This document shows, in pieces, positions 1 to 10,850 of a stretch of 64,000 bases of DNA; within the stretch, counting starts at the first letter, position 1, and the number at the start of each line of letters is the position of its first letter. The notes under the pieces are model-generated. The model had not been told where the DNA came from, searched no databases, and was given only the letters and a program-made list of their open reading frames with translations. The stretch lies in NCBI RefSeq assembly GCF_003265705.1, contig NW_020312785.1:129957898-130021897 (forward strand). Direction: 5' to 3'. The DNA comes from Callorhinus ursinus. Its lineage: Eukaryota; Chordata; Mammalia; Carnivora; Otariidae. Both the position numbers and the translations under genes were made by a program.

Positions 1-699
1 TTTCAAAGCACTGTGGTCTGAAAATATGCAGGGAATGATCCCAATCTTTTGGTACCAGTTGAGACCTGATTCGTGACCTACGATGTGATCTATTCTGGAG
101 AATGTTCCATGGGCACTAGAGAAGAATATGTATTCTGTTGCTTTGGGATGGAATGTTCTGAATATATGTGTGAAGTCCATTTGGTCCAGTGTGTCATTTA
201 AAGTCTTTATTTTCTTATTGATCTTTTGTTTAGATGATCTGTGCACTTCAGTGAGGGGGGTGTTAAAGTCCCCCACTATTATTGTATTGTTGTCAATGAG
301 TTTCTTTGCTTTTGTTATTAATTAGCTTATATAATTGGCTGCTCCCATGTTAGGGACATAGATATTTACAATTGTTAGATCTTCTTGTTGGATAGACACT
401 TTACGTAGGATATAGTGTCCTTCCTCATCTCTTATTACAGTCTTTGTTTTAAAATCTAATTTGTCTGATATAAGGACTGCCACCCCAGCTTTCTTTTGGT
501 GTCCATTAGCATGGTAAATTGTTTTCCACCCCCTCACTTTCAATGTCAGGGTGTCTTTGGGTCTAAAATGAGTCTCTTGCAGACAGCATATCGATGGGTC
601 TTATCTTTTCATCCAATCTGATATCCTGTGTCTTTTGATTGGGGCATTCAGCCCATCTACATTCAGGGTAACTATTGAAAGATATGAATTTAGTGCCAT
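1..699 (-). pseudogene. L1 ORF2 N-terminal remnant (endonuclease domain)
   Basis: An ATG at 699 opens with MALNSYLSIVTLNVDGLNAP, the usual start of the L1 ORF2 APE-type endonuclease, and a stop follows around 601. A second open piece at 543-322 continues the endonuclease (KAGVAVLISDKLDFKTKT and VNIYVPN). About 230 codons lie in the window before the edge. In intact elements this protein nicks target DNA and reverse transcribes L1 RNA. Here in-frame stops and frame breaks make it non-functional. Homology to L1 is certain from the text; the family name is inferred. Confidence 0.9.
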
Positions 700-852
700 T
701 GTACTGCCTGTAAGGTGACTGTTACTGTATATTGTCTGTGTTCCTTTCTGGTCTATGCTGCTTTTAGGCTCTCTCTTTGCTTGGAAGACCCCTTTCAATA
801 TTTCTTGGAGGGTTGGTTTCATGTTTGCAAATTCCTTTAGTGTTTTTTTGTC

Positions 853-1674
853 CTAGAAGCTTTTTATCTCTCCTTCTATTTTCAATGACAACCTAGCTGG
901 ATATAGTATTCTTGGCTGCATATTTTTCTCATTTAGGGCTCTGAATATATCATGCCAGTCCTTTCTGGCCTGCCAGGTCTCTGTGGATAGATCTGTTGTC
1001 AGTCTAATGTTTCTACCATTGTAGGTTACAGATCTCTTGTCCTGAGCTGCTTTCAGGACTTTTTCTTTGTCTCTGAGACTCATAAGTTTTGCTATTAGAT
1101 GTTGGAGTGTTGACCTATTTTTATTGATTTTGAAAGGGGTTCTCTGTGCCTCCTGGATTTTGATGCCTGTTTCCTTCCCCAAATTAGGGAAGTTCTCTGC
1201 TATAACTTGATCCAGTATACCTTCTTCCCCTCTCTTTCTTCTTCTTCTGGAATCCCAATTATTCTAATCTTGTTTTGTCTTATGGTATCACTTATCTCTC
1301 GAATTCTGCCCTTGTGATCCAGTTGTTGTTTATCTCTCTTTTTCTCAGCTTCTTTATTCTCCATCATTTGCTCTTCTATATCACTAATTCTCTCTTCTGC
1401 CTCATTTATCCCAGCAGTTAGAGCCTCCATTTTTGATCACACCTCATTAATAGCCCTTTTTGATTTCGACTTGGTTAGATTTTAGTTCTTTTATTTCTCC
1501 AGAAAGAATTTCTCTAGTATCTTCCATGCTTTTTTCAAACCCAGCTAGTATCTTTAAAATCGTCATTCTGAACTCTAGTTCTGACATCTTACTAATGTCT
1601 GTATGGATTAGGTCCCTGGCAGCTGGTACTGCCTTTTGTTCCTTTTTTTGAGGTGATTTTTTCCATCTTGTCAT
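853..1674 (-). pseudogene. L1 ORF1 remnant (RNA-binding protein)
   Basis: Three open pieces in different frames follow each other: 1674-1447 (start, then a charged coiled-coil-like stretch), 1430-1200 (glutamate-rich coiled coil ending at EEEEREGKK) and 1182-853, which holds the conserved RRM and C-terminal part (ENFPNLG region just upstream, then IQEAQRTPFKINKN, STETWQARKDWHDIF and LNEKNMQPRILYPARLS). The L1 ORF1 product is a trimeric RNA chaperone that packages L1 RNA. At least two frame changes, near 1440 and 1190, disable the gene. Length and order match the family. Confidence 0.9.
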
Positions 1675-1854
1675 TTTGTCCAGAGGAGAATAGATAAATG
1701 ACAGAAGAAAATGCTAACAGGGTAACAACGACCCCAGAAAAATATACACTAAATAAATCAGAAGTGACCTGAAACGAGGGGAAAAGAAAGGGAAAGAAAG
1801 AAAAAAGAAAAATAAAGGAAAAGTTAAAAAGAAAAACAGAATATGATCAAATAT

Positions 1855-2350
1855 GATCAGGCTGGTGCCTACATCAGTGCCACACACTAGATTTTGGGTG
1901 TATTTTAATGTTAGAAGAAAGTTCCTCCCCAAATTTTAAAGAATGAAAAAACTTATATATGTACAAAAATAAGGGTAAATACAATGAAGGGATGGAATAT
2001 GACTGTAAAGATGAAAATTATAAAAGATTTTATAAAAGGAATTGTTAAGATAAGAAATTGTTTGTAAAAAGAAAGAAGAGAATTAAAAAAAAAAGCGGGG
2101 AGAGAATGTGATCAGGCAGGAGACTAGAACAAAGCCATAAACTAGAGATTTAGGGTATATTTTGGTCTGCTAGAAGAAACTGTATCCCAAAATTTTAAAG
2201 AGAGAACAACTTATATATATATCAAAAATAAGGTTAACTACTCTGAAGAGATAGAATATGACTCTAAAAATGAAAAATAAAAAAGATTTTTTAGAAAAGG
2301 GATTGATAAGATGTTGGTTGAAAAAGGGAAAAAGAAAACTTCAAAAAAAG
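1855..2350 (-). repeat. Two-copy ~255-bp duplication in L1 leader
   Basis: Two diverged copies lie in tandem, about 1855-2109 and 2110-2350. Shared anchors include GATCAGGC at 1855 and 2110, AAATTTTAAAGA at 1931 and 2190, and the ATGGAATATGACT-type block at about 1993 and 2246. The spacing is 255-260 bases with many substitutions and small indels. The block sits between the GC-rich 5'UTR and ORF1 and is A-rich on the plus strand. It is probably an inherited feature of the L1 lineage rather than a duplication in this copy alone. Confidence 0.8.
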
Positions 2351-2479
2351 AAGAAAAAAGAAAAGAAAAAAATTAACTTTGAAAGACTAAAGAATCATGG
2401 GGAAAAAGCCATGAATTCTATGTGCAGTATTCCCCTAGCACTGGAGTTCTGCTGTTCTCATTGATCTGTAAACCAAACA

Positions 2480-3469
2480 GATCAATGGTCTTGGCTGGCT
2501 GTTCTTGCTGATCTTCTGGGGGAGGGGTCTGTTGCCGTGGTTCCCAAATGTCTTTGCCGGAGGCGGAATTGCCCCGCCCTTGCCAGTCTCGTCAGGGCTA
2601 AGTAATCTGCTCGGGTTTGCTCTCAGGAGCTTTTGTTCCCTGCAAGCTTTGGAGGATGAGAGTGAAATGGTAGTCTCCCAATCACCACCCCATAGGAGCT
2701 GAGAATTCGGGGCCCCACTCCTCAGTGCGCCCCCAGAGAAAAGCATTCAATCATTCCCGTCTTCCCAGTCTCCAGCCGCACTCCGTGCTCACCCGGCCTG
2801 TGACCGAGTGTTTCTATCTCTGGCACACTACCCCATGTGGAGTCTCCAAACCCAGCTGATCCCTGCAGTGTGCTCCCACGCCGCTCCTCCCAGGGGAGGA
2901 AGGGGAGTCTCCCCTGATCTGCCACTTGTTGGGTCCCTGCTGGAAGAACAGTGGCCCAACTGTGCCCCAATCATGTTTTATGGCAACCCCAAGCTGAGAG
3001 CCCACTCCTCAGCTCCGTCTCTGCAGCCGGCTTCCTGGCTTTGATACCTGGGAGCTCTGCCGCACTCAGGCACCCCCGGTCTTCCTGTGACCCCAAGGGT
3101 CCTGAGACCACAATGTCCCGCGATGGTTCCCCCCCCCCCACTTAGCCACTGGAGTGATGTCCCTCAGAGGAACCAACTTCTAAAAGTTCCGATTTTGTGC
3201 TCCGCGGCTCTATCACTTGCCAGAAGTGGCCGACACAGGCCCTCTCCACCGCTGTCTATCCTCCGAATATCGCCTCGGATTCACTTCTCTGCACGTCCTA
3301 CCTTCCAGAAAGTGGTCGCTTTTCTGTCCAGATAGTTGTTGCTATTCTTTTCTTTGATCTCCTGTTGAGTTCGTAGGTGTTCAGAGTGGTTTGATCCCTA
3401 TCCAGCTGAATTCCTGGGACCAGATGAAATTTAGGTCTCCTACTCCTCCGCCATCTTGCTCTTTCCCTT
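2480..3469 (-). promoter_or_regulatory. L1 5'UTR / internal promoter region
   Basis: This is a GC-rich block of about 1 kb beside otherwise AT-rich DNA. It contains many scattered CpGs, a C run at about 3131-3139, and the terminal CAAGATGGCGG element (minus strand, 3458-3448) matching a YY1 core. In L1 elements this region drives sense transcription of the element and often carries antisense promoter activity. Promoter function here is inferred from position and composition only. Open frames within it are short and show no known protein. Confidence 0.7.
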
Positions 3470-3663
3470 TTTATTTCACTTCTTCTTTATCCATTCATCT
3501 ATTGATGGACATTTGTCTGCTTCTATAATTTAACTATTATAAATAATGCTGCTATGAGCACAGGGGTGCATGTATCCCTTTCAAATAGTGTTTTTGTATT
3601 TTTTGGGTAAATACCCAATAGTGGGATTACTGGATCATAGGGTAGTTCTATTTTTAATTTTTT

Positions 3664-3686
3664 TTAAAGATTTTATTTATTTATTC

Positions 3687-3728
<42 letters not shown>

Positions 3729-3848
3729 CAGAGGGAGAAGCAGGCTCCCAAGGAGCAGGGATCCCGATGTGGGACTCGATCCCAGGACCCTGGGATCATG
3801 ACCTGAGCCAAAGGCAGATGCTTAACCATCTGAGCCACCCAGGTGCCC
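3664..3848 (-). mobile_element. CAN-SINE (tRNA-derived)
   Basis: The minus strand reads tRNA-like head (GGCACCTGGGTGGCTCAGAT), then body, a CT run and an A-rich tail. On the plus strand it begins AAAGATTTTATTTATTTATT, passes a long GA run (about 3690-3727) and ends GAGCCACCCAGGTGCCC. It is flanked by a duplicated TATTTTTAATTTTTT (3649-3663 and 3849-3863), a clear target-site duplication inside the older L1. Confidence 0.95.
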
Positions 3849-5147
3849 TATTTTTAATTTTTTGAGGAACTCTTTCCATAGTGGCTGCACCAGTTTGCAT
3901 TCCCACCAATAATGCACAAGGGTTCCTCTTTCCTCATATCCTCGTCAATATTTGTTGTTTCTTACGTTTTTGATTTTAGCCATTCTGCATGTGTGAGGTG
4001 ATCTCTCATCATGTTTTTAACTTATATTTCCCTGATGATGAGTGAAGTGGAGCATCTTTTCATGTGTCCACTGGTCATCTGTATGTCTTCTTTGAAGAAA
4101 TGTCTGTTCATGTCTTCTGCCCATTTTTAATTGGATTATTTGTTTTTTGGGGATTGAGTTGTATCAGTTCTTTATATATTTTGGATACTGAACCTTTATC
4201 AGATATGTCATTTGCATATATCTTCTCCCATTCCGTAGGTTACCTCTTAGTTTTGTTGATTGTTTCCTTTGCAGAAGGTTTTTATTTTGATACAGCCCCA
4301 ATAGTTTATTTTTATCTCCCTTACCTTAGGAGATCTAGACAAATGTTGCTACAGCCAATGTCAAAGAAATTACTGCCTGTGCTCTCTTCTAGGAGTCTTA
4401 TGGCTTCAGGTCTCACATTTAGGTCTTACATTTTAAATTTATTTTTGTGTATGGTGAAAGAAAGTGGTCCAGTTTCATTCATTTGCATGTAGCTGTCCAG
4501 TTTTCCCAACAGTATTTGTTGAAGATACATTTTCCCACTACATAGTCCTGTCTCCTTTGTCAAAGAATGATTGCTAATATAATTGTGGGTTTATCTCTGG
4601 GTTTTCTACTATGTTCCATCGATCTATGTATCTATTTTTGTGCCAGTACTATACTACTATGTTTACTATAGCTTTGTAATATAACCTAACGTCTGGAATT
4701 GTGATATTGTTGTCCTTTCAAGATTGCTTTGGCTAGTCAAGGTCTTTTGTGGCTCCATACAATTTAGGATGGTTTGTTCTAGTTCTGTGAAAAATGCTGT
4801 TGGTATTTTAATAAGGATTGCATTAAATGTGTAGATTGCTTTGGATAGTATAGAAATTTTATCAATATTTCTTTTTCCAATCCATGAGCATGGAATGTTT
4901 TTCCATTTCTTTGTGTCATCTTCAATTTCTTTCATCAGTGTTTTATAGTTTTCAGAGTACAGGTCCTTCACCTCTTTGGTTAGGCTTATTCCTAGGTACT
5001 TTATTATTTTGGTGCAATTGTAAATAGGATTATTTTCTTAATCTCTCTGTTGCTTCATTATTGGTGTATAGAAATGCAACAGATTTCTCTACATTGATTT
5101 TGTGTCCTGAGACATTACTGAATTCATTTTTCAGTTCTAGTAGGTTT

Positions 5148-5192
5148 TTTGTTTTGTTTTGTTTTTTTGTTTTGTTTTGTTTTGTTTTTTGG
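5148..5192 (+). repeat. (GTTTT)n simple repeat in L1
   Basis: GTTTT-type units repeat imperfectly, interrupted by longer T runs. The repeat lies within the L1 sequence between the text for the ORF2 reverse-transcriptase region on both sides, so it is an expansion inside the element. Confidence 0.85.
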
Positions 5193-5325
5193 TGGAGTCT
5201 TTAGGCTTTTCTATATATCGTATCATGTCATCTGCAAATAGTGAATTTGGATGTGGTTTTTATCCTTTCTCTTTTTGGTGTGATGTATAATGTTGATTTA
5301 TTTGCAAATATTGAACCTATGTAAC

Positions 5326-6016
5326 CTTTTCTGTTATGTGGTTGTTATATTTGGGGGAATTATTTGGATCTGTGTGATTATGGAATTAGTACATTTGTCA
5401 GCTGTAGTGGGCTTATTGTACTTATTTCATTTGAAATGTCATAAGGGAGAGAAGTTTTATGTTTAAAACATCTACTAACTGATTAAAATGAAGATTAAAA
5501 TTAACTGTTAAACCACTAGATGAAGGCTATATATAACTTTTGTATTATTTGATTGGTTGCTAATAGCTATCTGGAATAGGGAGATTTTAAATTTACTTTA
5601 TTTTATGTTTCCAGAAGGAATCTGAAGCCCTCTCTTGCTCAGAGGGAGAAAGTATACTGGAGGGTTAGTCAAATATTTGTCCTCCTGGCTTGGTAAAATT
5701 ACTCATTAAAAAAATCTATAAATGTTTCCTTTGGAACTTATTAACTATTTAGAATGACTGGGTCAATCCATATGTCTAAATTTCGAATGCCATTATAGAA
5801 GGAAAAGATCTAAAGCAAAAATGACATTCCTAAATCTGGAGAAAGATTGGGATAATAATCTTGTTGATAAAATGTACCCATATGGTTGAAAAGCCAAATT
5901 TTTATATTCATTGATGATAACCCTGCAACAAAAGAACAGTTAAAGGAAATAAGTGTCTTTGTGTCAGACTTTGATTAAAAAAAATCACCAATATTGCAAA
6001 CCATTTGATAACTGAT
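5326..6016. other. Unassigned sequence
   Basis: AT-rich DNA with no open frame of interest and no repeat that I can name. It may hold eroded repeats that cannot be recognised by eye. Confidence 0.5.
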
Positions 6017-6030
6017 ATAAATGCTTTGAA

Positions 6031-6242
6031 AAAATTTTTTAAATTTTACTTATTTATTTGAGAAAGGGAGAGAGCACTAGAGAGAGAGAGAGAGAGAAAG
6101 CATGAATTAAGGGCCAGAGGGAGAGGGAGAAGCAGGCTCCCCACTGAGCAGGGAGCCCAACTTGGGGCTTGATCCCAGGACCCTGGGATCATGACCAGAG
6201 TCAAAGGCAGACACTTAACCAACTGAGCCACCTAGGCACCCC
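6031..6242 (-). mobile_element. CAN-SINE (tRNA-derived)
   Basis: Reverse-complement CAN-SINE: AT-rich tail at the left, a GA run near 6080-6097, then GATCCCAGGACCCTGGGATCA and the head GAGCCACCTAGGCACCCC. The duplication ATAAATGCTTTGAA (6017-6030) and ATAAATGCTTTAAA (6243-6256) brackets it with one mismatch. Confidence 0.95.
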
Positions 6243-6256
6243 ATAAATGCTTTAAA

Positions 6257-8193
6257 GTATAAATGCTAAGGTAATAAATTAATTACTGGGTTATTTTCTT
6301 ACCAACATATCCTCTTCATGAGCCCTCTTTGCATATCAATTATGAATGCACTCAGTTGCTCAGAACAAAAAATCTGACTTTTTGGTGGCTTGAATAAGCA
6401 AAAGTTTATTTTACTCATTCAATGGGAAGCTGGTAAGTGAGGGTTGCCAAAGTTGGTTCTGCTATTCAACAGTGCTCTCGAGAACCCTGCTCTTCCTAGT
6501 GTTGTGCTCTGTCATCAGAATGTGTTGGCTTATACTCTCATGATAGTCCCCAAATGGCTGTGACAAACCAAGACATCATGTCCACATTCCAAAGAAGGAT
6601 TAAAAGGGCAACTTTTCCTGAGAAGGCTTAGTCTTTTTATTTAGGATGAGATGCCTCTTCCCAGCCAAATTTTTTCTTATATCTCTTTAGCCATAATTGG
6701 GTCACTTGTCCATTCTGGGCCCATTATTGGCAAGGGAATTATCATAGACAGTTTTATCTCCTGAGGCTAGAGAGGCTTCCATTTCCCAGCAAACAAGAAC
6801 TCTCCACCCACTCCCTCAACATAAAAGTGGTACAGTGGCTGTGAGCAATAGACATCATCATCCACAAAGAGCAAAAATATTTTAGGGCATTCAGAACAAT
6901 AACTTTTGAGTCAGAGCATAATTTTCCTGTTGAAATTGCTTGAGATAAATATTTGCCAAGTTCTTGAAGTTCGAATATAGATGTACATGTTTCTTGCAAA
7001 CAAAAAGAAATAAGTAAGGGTACAACATCTTGTCAAGCTATTATTAAAAAAAGATTAATCATATCATTAGCCTGTGTCATCTAAGAAATCCTGAACTAAG
7101 TCTAAATAAACCTAAACTAAAGCAAAATTGGTCAGTTTCCACATAAAAAATCTTAAATAAACTCTTGGTTATTTTTGATAAGTTATATTTCTCTCATAGT
7201 ACAAGACACTGTTTTAAAATTCAGGCTATATTTCACTTCAGTGCTTAACACAAAAGGATAGTTGGCAGTGCCATGTTTGTGGGAGAATGTGCCAGAATGT
7301 TCCCTAATCACTTTCTTTGAATTTTGAAAACTCGGTGTTAAGTCTGAAACTGTGAAACATCTGAGATTTTACCCTAATTGCAAACTAACAAGTTAGAGTG
7401 CCATGATTTTATGTACATATCCTGCAGAAGACAAGTCAGAGGAAAAGATGGTTTATCATTTTCATGTAGCCGGGGCAGCATCTTGTGTCAGTTCCCCATG
7501 CCCTAGTTCCTGAGAGATGATGTGATAAGTGCCAGATGGATATCTGTACATGCAGTGATGCTCCACAGGAGAGAAACCCCCAAACTGGAGACTTGAAACT
7601 TTTATGGGCTGCAGGCACATCTACCTGTCTTCCCCTATGGAGAGGAAGATTACTCATTACCTTGGAATTTAAGTAGATCTCTCCAGGGAGGGAAGAAGAA
7701 CAATACATCTTTACTGTCCCGGGATGTCTTCAAATCTCTCCAGAAGAATATATTATCTCTGGCTTCCAAGCTGTTTGCTGTACAAACATAGCCTTTGATT
7801 GGAAGGATACGTTTGACTCAGGCCACAAAGGAATATAAGAAATCAGTGGAGACTTATCTGGTAACACTGAGTTGATTTTCTGGAATCTTATTCTTAACAG
7901 AAGTCAGTAACTACCACAGACTAATAGGATTTAATATTGAAACCAAATAATAAAAAAAATAAACAGTTTTTTAGTCATTAGACATTTCTAATGTCATAAA
8001 AGACATTAGAAAAAATCAGTGGGGAGTTCCCTTCCACATCTCTGCCAGCCCATTTCACAGCCAACACCACTGAGGAGACCCTGAAGAAAGGAAGGGGAGC
8101 GGGCGAGAGAGCAAATTATGTGGCTCAGACTTATACAATGGATACTCAGTTAATGACTTTTTACAGTAATAGCACTTGAGAAGTTATACTACT
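6257..8193. other. Unassigned sequence
   Basis: No gene found. 6385-6760 has the look of an eroded dispersed repeat (a run resembling GGCTTGAATAAGCAAAAG and a later ATTGGCAAGGGAATTATCAT), similar in style to 40590-41010, but I cannot name it. The minus-strand frame at 7708-7436 has no recognisable domain. Confidence 0.4.
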
Positions 8194-8570
8194 TGTATTA
8201 GTTAGGCTGCTATTATAAAATACCATAGATTGGCTGGCAAAAACAATTTATTTCCTCACAGTTCTAGAAGCTGGGAAATCCAAGATCAAGGTCATGACAG
8301 ATTTGCTGTTGGGTGCAGACCCTCCTCTAGATTTATAGACAGCCACCTTCTTGCTGTATCGCCACACTCAGGGGATAGGAGGCTGGAGTGCGCATGCCAG
8401 TGAGCGTGTTAGGCTCTTCCTCCTCTTATAAGGGCACTAATCGCATCATAGCAGCTCCACCCTCATGATCTCACCAAACCTAATCACCTCCCAAAGGCCC
8501 CACCTCCACATACCATCATACTGGATTAAGGCTACAGCTAATTTGGGGAGGACACATTCAGTCCATGGCA
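8194..8570 (-). mobile_element. MaLR-type LTR (MLT1/MST-like)
   Basis: It starts TGTATTAGTTAGGCTGC and contains ACAATTTATTTCCTCACAG and CTAGAAGCTGG, with the later CTCCCAAAGGCCCCACCTCC, ending near AGTCCATGGCA. This is the reverse complement of the usual MaLR LTR (ERVL-related). Flanks CTACT (8189-8193) and CTATT (8571-8575) could be a 5-bp target duplication with one change. No internal retroviral sequence is attached. Confidence 0.8.
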
Positions 8571-10029
8571 CTATTTGAACAATGACTACTCTTTTATTTT
8601 ATTATTTATTTGTTTGTTTTTTTGTTTATTTAAATTATTTTTCACCCAAAACCACACCAAATGGATATGAAATATCAAATAATATTTCAACATTAGAGTT
8701 TCTGGCACAGAAAGTCTCACCAATTTTCTTGACTGAACAATTTCACGACAGAAACTATCAAATGAAGCTGACTGAATTATCTACTATCTTTGGACCTCAA
8801 ACATTTTGATTTATATTAAATGCCAGGCAAGAAAGATGAAGAGGTAGCATCTTCTATCCCTCTTTATGTTCTTGTATATGAGTGCTGTCTCCCCAGGTTC
8901 AAAGCTTTCTTGTGTTTAGCCTATATTTGACTGTAAAGGTGATGATCTGTGATGGAACATTACTTTTAAATGACTTTCAGGATTATTATGAGCAAGCAAA
9001 AGTTGAAAACTTTATGAAGAAACCATTGCCAAAAAAGAGAGTGCAATAAGCTTTAATCATATGACCTTTTTTGTACAAAATGTATTTACTTATTTTTTTG
9101 ACCTACATTGTCCTGTTTTCATTGTTTAATTTTTATATTTTACTCTCTGTGAAATTAGTTGGGTATCTTGGATTAAAACGGAATATGTCATGCTTTTCTC
9201 CTGTTAAAATTTAACAGTTTTTCACGTAAGGGCAAGGTTATCAGAAATGAATCAAAGTAATTAAGCAGGAAATGGGTTTAGCAGTTTGTGAAACTGTAGC
9301 TCTATGAAATCTTCCCCATCTCCTTCTCTCCCAGCCAGAGCTGAGGGGATGTGGGAGATGGTTCCCACTTCTAGAATTATTGGGTTATCTCTTTAACATC
9401 CCTCCCTGATAAAAATTTTTTAAGACACTGCAATTGTCTTGCCATCATTGGGCATTATTTTTATGATGACACCAGCAGTAGAAAAGACAGGACCTGAATT
9501 ACAAGGACTAGTTTGTTAGAGCAAAGGCTTTTCTGTTTCATTTTAGAAAAAAAAAATATACTCATTCAGGTCTAAAAGATATGTGGGATCTCTGGACAGG
9601 CTAATAACTCCGATGACTAATTATCTAAACTGATGCTCTTTATTTTTCAAAGGTTGCAAGTGGGGGGGGGGGTCTGTGGGGGGAAAAGGCCCCCTAGTGG
9701 CTGCCCTCTACATCTCTTCTGTTGGCCCAAGCCATTCAGCTCTGGCCTCAAACTTGCACTTAGTTCAGCAAAATAAAAGCCCTGTCATTCACCAGATCCA
9801 CTCTCCCCAAAAGGCAGTTTAGGGTTCACCCGTTGTTAATTGAGTCTGACACTTAAAGATATCAACACTCCCAATAGCCACTTATCCAAGTATTTCTTTC
9901 AATCACACACAATGTTTTCCCTGAGAGGATTCTGTAAATGACATTTTCTCCATCTTGACATGTTTTGAGCATCTCATAAAGATTGGCTCTCCGTGCAAAT
10001 GCCAAGTTGACCCACCTCTTAATCTGTCA
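8571..10029. other. Unassigned sequence with a G run
   Basis: AT-rich, no supported gene. The plus frame at 8582-8809 has a low-complexity start and no domain. A run of twelve G (about 9661-9672), followed shortly by a second G run, could form a G-rich structure. Nothing else stands out. Confidence 0.45.
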
Positions 10030-10850
10030 CCTCAGTCACTCAACAAATTCTTATAAAGTGCCAACTCTGTGCCATGCATTGTGATAGGGACCAGGGTGTA
10101 GCCATGGCCCATTCCCACAGAGAACTTACAATCAGGTAAGGGAGGCCTACAGGGAGCAGGTATAAACATAAGACAGGTTTAACTCTATAATGTCTGGGAG
10201 CACTTGACCTGGTCTGAGGAGGGTAGAGACGAGCTTCCTGGAAAGGGTGAGAACCTGTAGGAGTTATGGTCCAGTTAAAGAGACTGGAGAGGGTCAGATT
10301 GATTCAGGCTGAGGAAATAGCCTGTTTGAAGGACCAGAGGCCAGAGAGACCCTGGGGAGAGAATATCCAAGGAAATGAAAAATTCCAACAGGACTGAGAT
10401 GTGGGAAGAAATGAGAGTGAAGGATTATGTAGGGTAAGGTCATCAAGGAACTCACGCACAAGATTAAAGTGTCAGGGGGTGCCTGAGGGGCTCAGTGGGT
10501 TAAGCATCTGACTCTTGATTTTGGCTCAGTTCATGATCTCAGGATCATGAGATCAAGCATCATGTCGGGTTTCACCCCCAGCGTGGAGCACGCTTAAAAT
10601 TCTCTCTCTCCCTCTGTCCCTCTCCTCCCCCACCCCTTCTCTCCCTCTCTTAAAAAGAAAAAAAGAAAAGAAAAAAAGATTAAAGTTCAGGATGTCCATA
10701 AGAACAATGGGGCACCCCCTGCAAGGTTTGAAGCAGAGCCATATCATGAACAGACTTGGATTTTTGAAGGGGTACTCTTGTTACAGGTTGAACAAGGGAA
10801 CATGCAGGGCAATATTAGAGACCTAGAAACCTCTCCGATGGCTGTCTTAG
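10030..10850 (-). mobile_element. L2 LINE 3' part, split by a SINE
   Basis: The plus strand runs CAACAAATTCTTATAAAGTGCC, then GTGCCATGCATTGTGATAGGG, GAACTTACAATCAGG, AAGGACCAGAGGCCAGAG and, after the SINE, GCAAGGTTTGAAGCAGAGC. This order is that of the reverse complement of an L2 3' end. It is heavily diverged and has no coding capacity. A CAN-SINE inserted at 10477-10676 is younger. Confidence 0.75.
10477..10676 (+). mobile_element. CAN-SINE (tRNA-derived), inside L2
   Basis: Head GGGTGCCTGAGGGGCTCAGT, then GGTTAAGCATCTGACTCTTG, a CT-rich 3' part and an AAAAAGAAAA-type tail. Target duplication AAGATTAAAGTGTCAGG (10460-10476) and AAGATTAAAGTTCAGG (about 10676-10691) differ by one deletion. 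Confidence 0.93.

Larger units (their letters stand above)
1..3469 (-). mobile_element. Carnivore L1, 5' part (truncated by window edge)
   Basis: Reading the minus strand from 3469 to 1, the order is GC-rich 5'UTR (3469-2480), A-rich duplicated spacer (about 2350-1855), ORF1 remnant (1674-853), short inter-ORF gap, then ORF2 start (699) with endonuclease sequence running off the window. The 5' terminus carries CAAGATGGCGG, the YY1-type core that many mammalian L1 elements have near +1, so the 5' end is probably complete. It abuts the interior of another L1 at about 3470, so this copy was inserted into an older L1. All ORFs are broken, so the copy is not autonomous. The 3' end lies outside the window and full length cannot be judged. 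Confidence 0.93.
3470..5325 (-). mobile_element. L1 ORF2 3' half, 5'-truncated, split by a SINE
   Basis: On the minus strand this reads as the later reverse-transcriptase region through the C-terminal part of L1 ORF2. An open piece at 4971-4666 carries [19 protein letters not shown] and the [13 protein letters not shown] block that lies after the catalytic core. Sequence near 3580-3650 and 3850-4100 matches the well-known L1 text around GGGTAAATACCCAATAGTGGG. A CAN-SINE interrupts it at 3664-3848. Its own 3' end was separated by the L1 insertion at 3469. Many stops are present. Confidence 0.9.

Noticed and set aside
2505..3335. Several overlapping frames in GC-rich DNA as genes
   Set aside because: All lie in the L1 5'UTR, which lacks stops because of its GC content.
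3670..3848. tRNA genes in the SINE heads
   Set aside because: The tRNA-like heads belong to CAN-SINEs with tails and target duplications; they are not tRNA genes.
4064..4492. 142-codon plus frame with membrane-like segments
   Set aside because: Antisense shadow of L1 ORF2.
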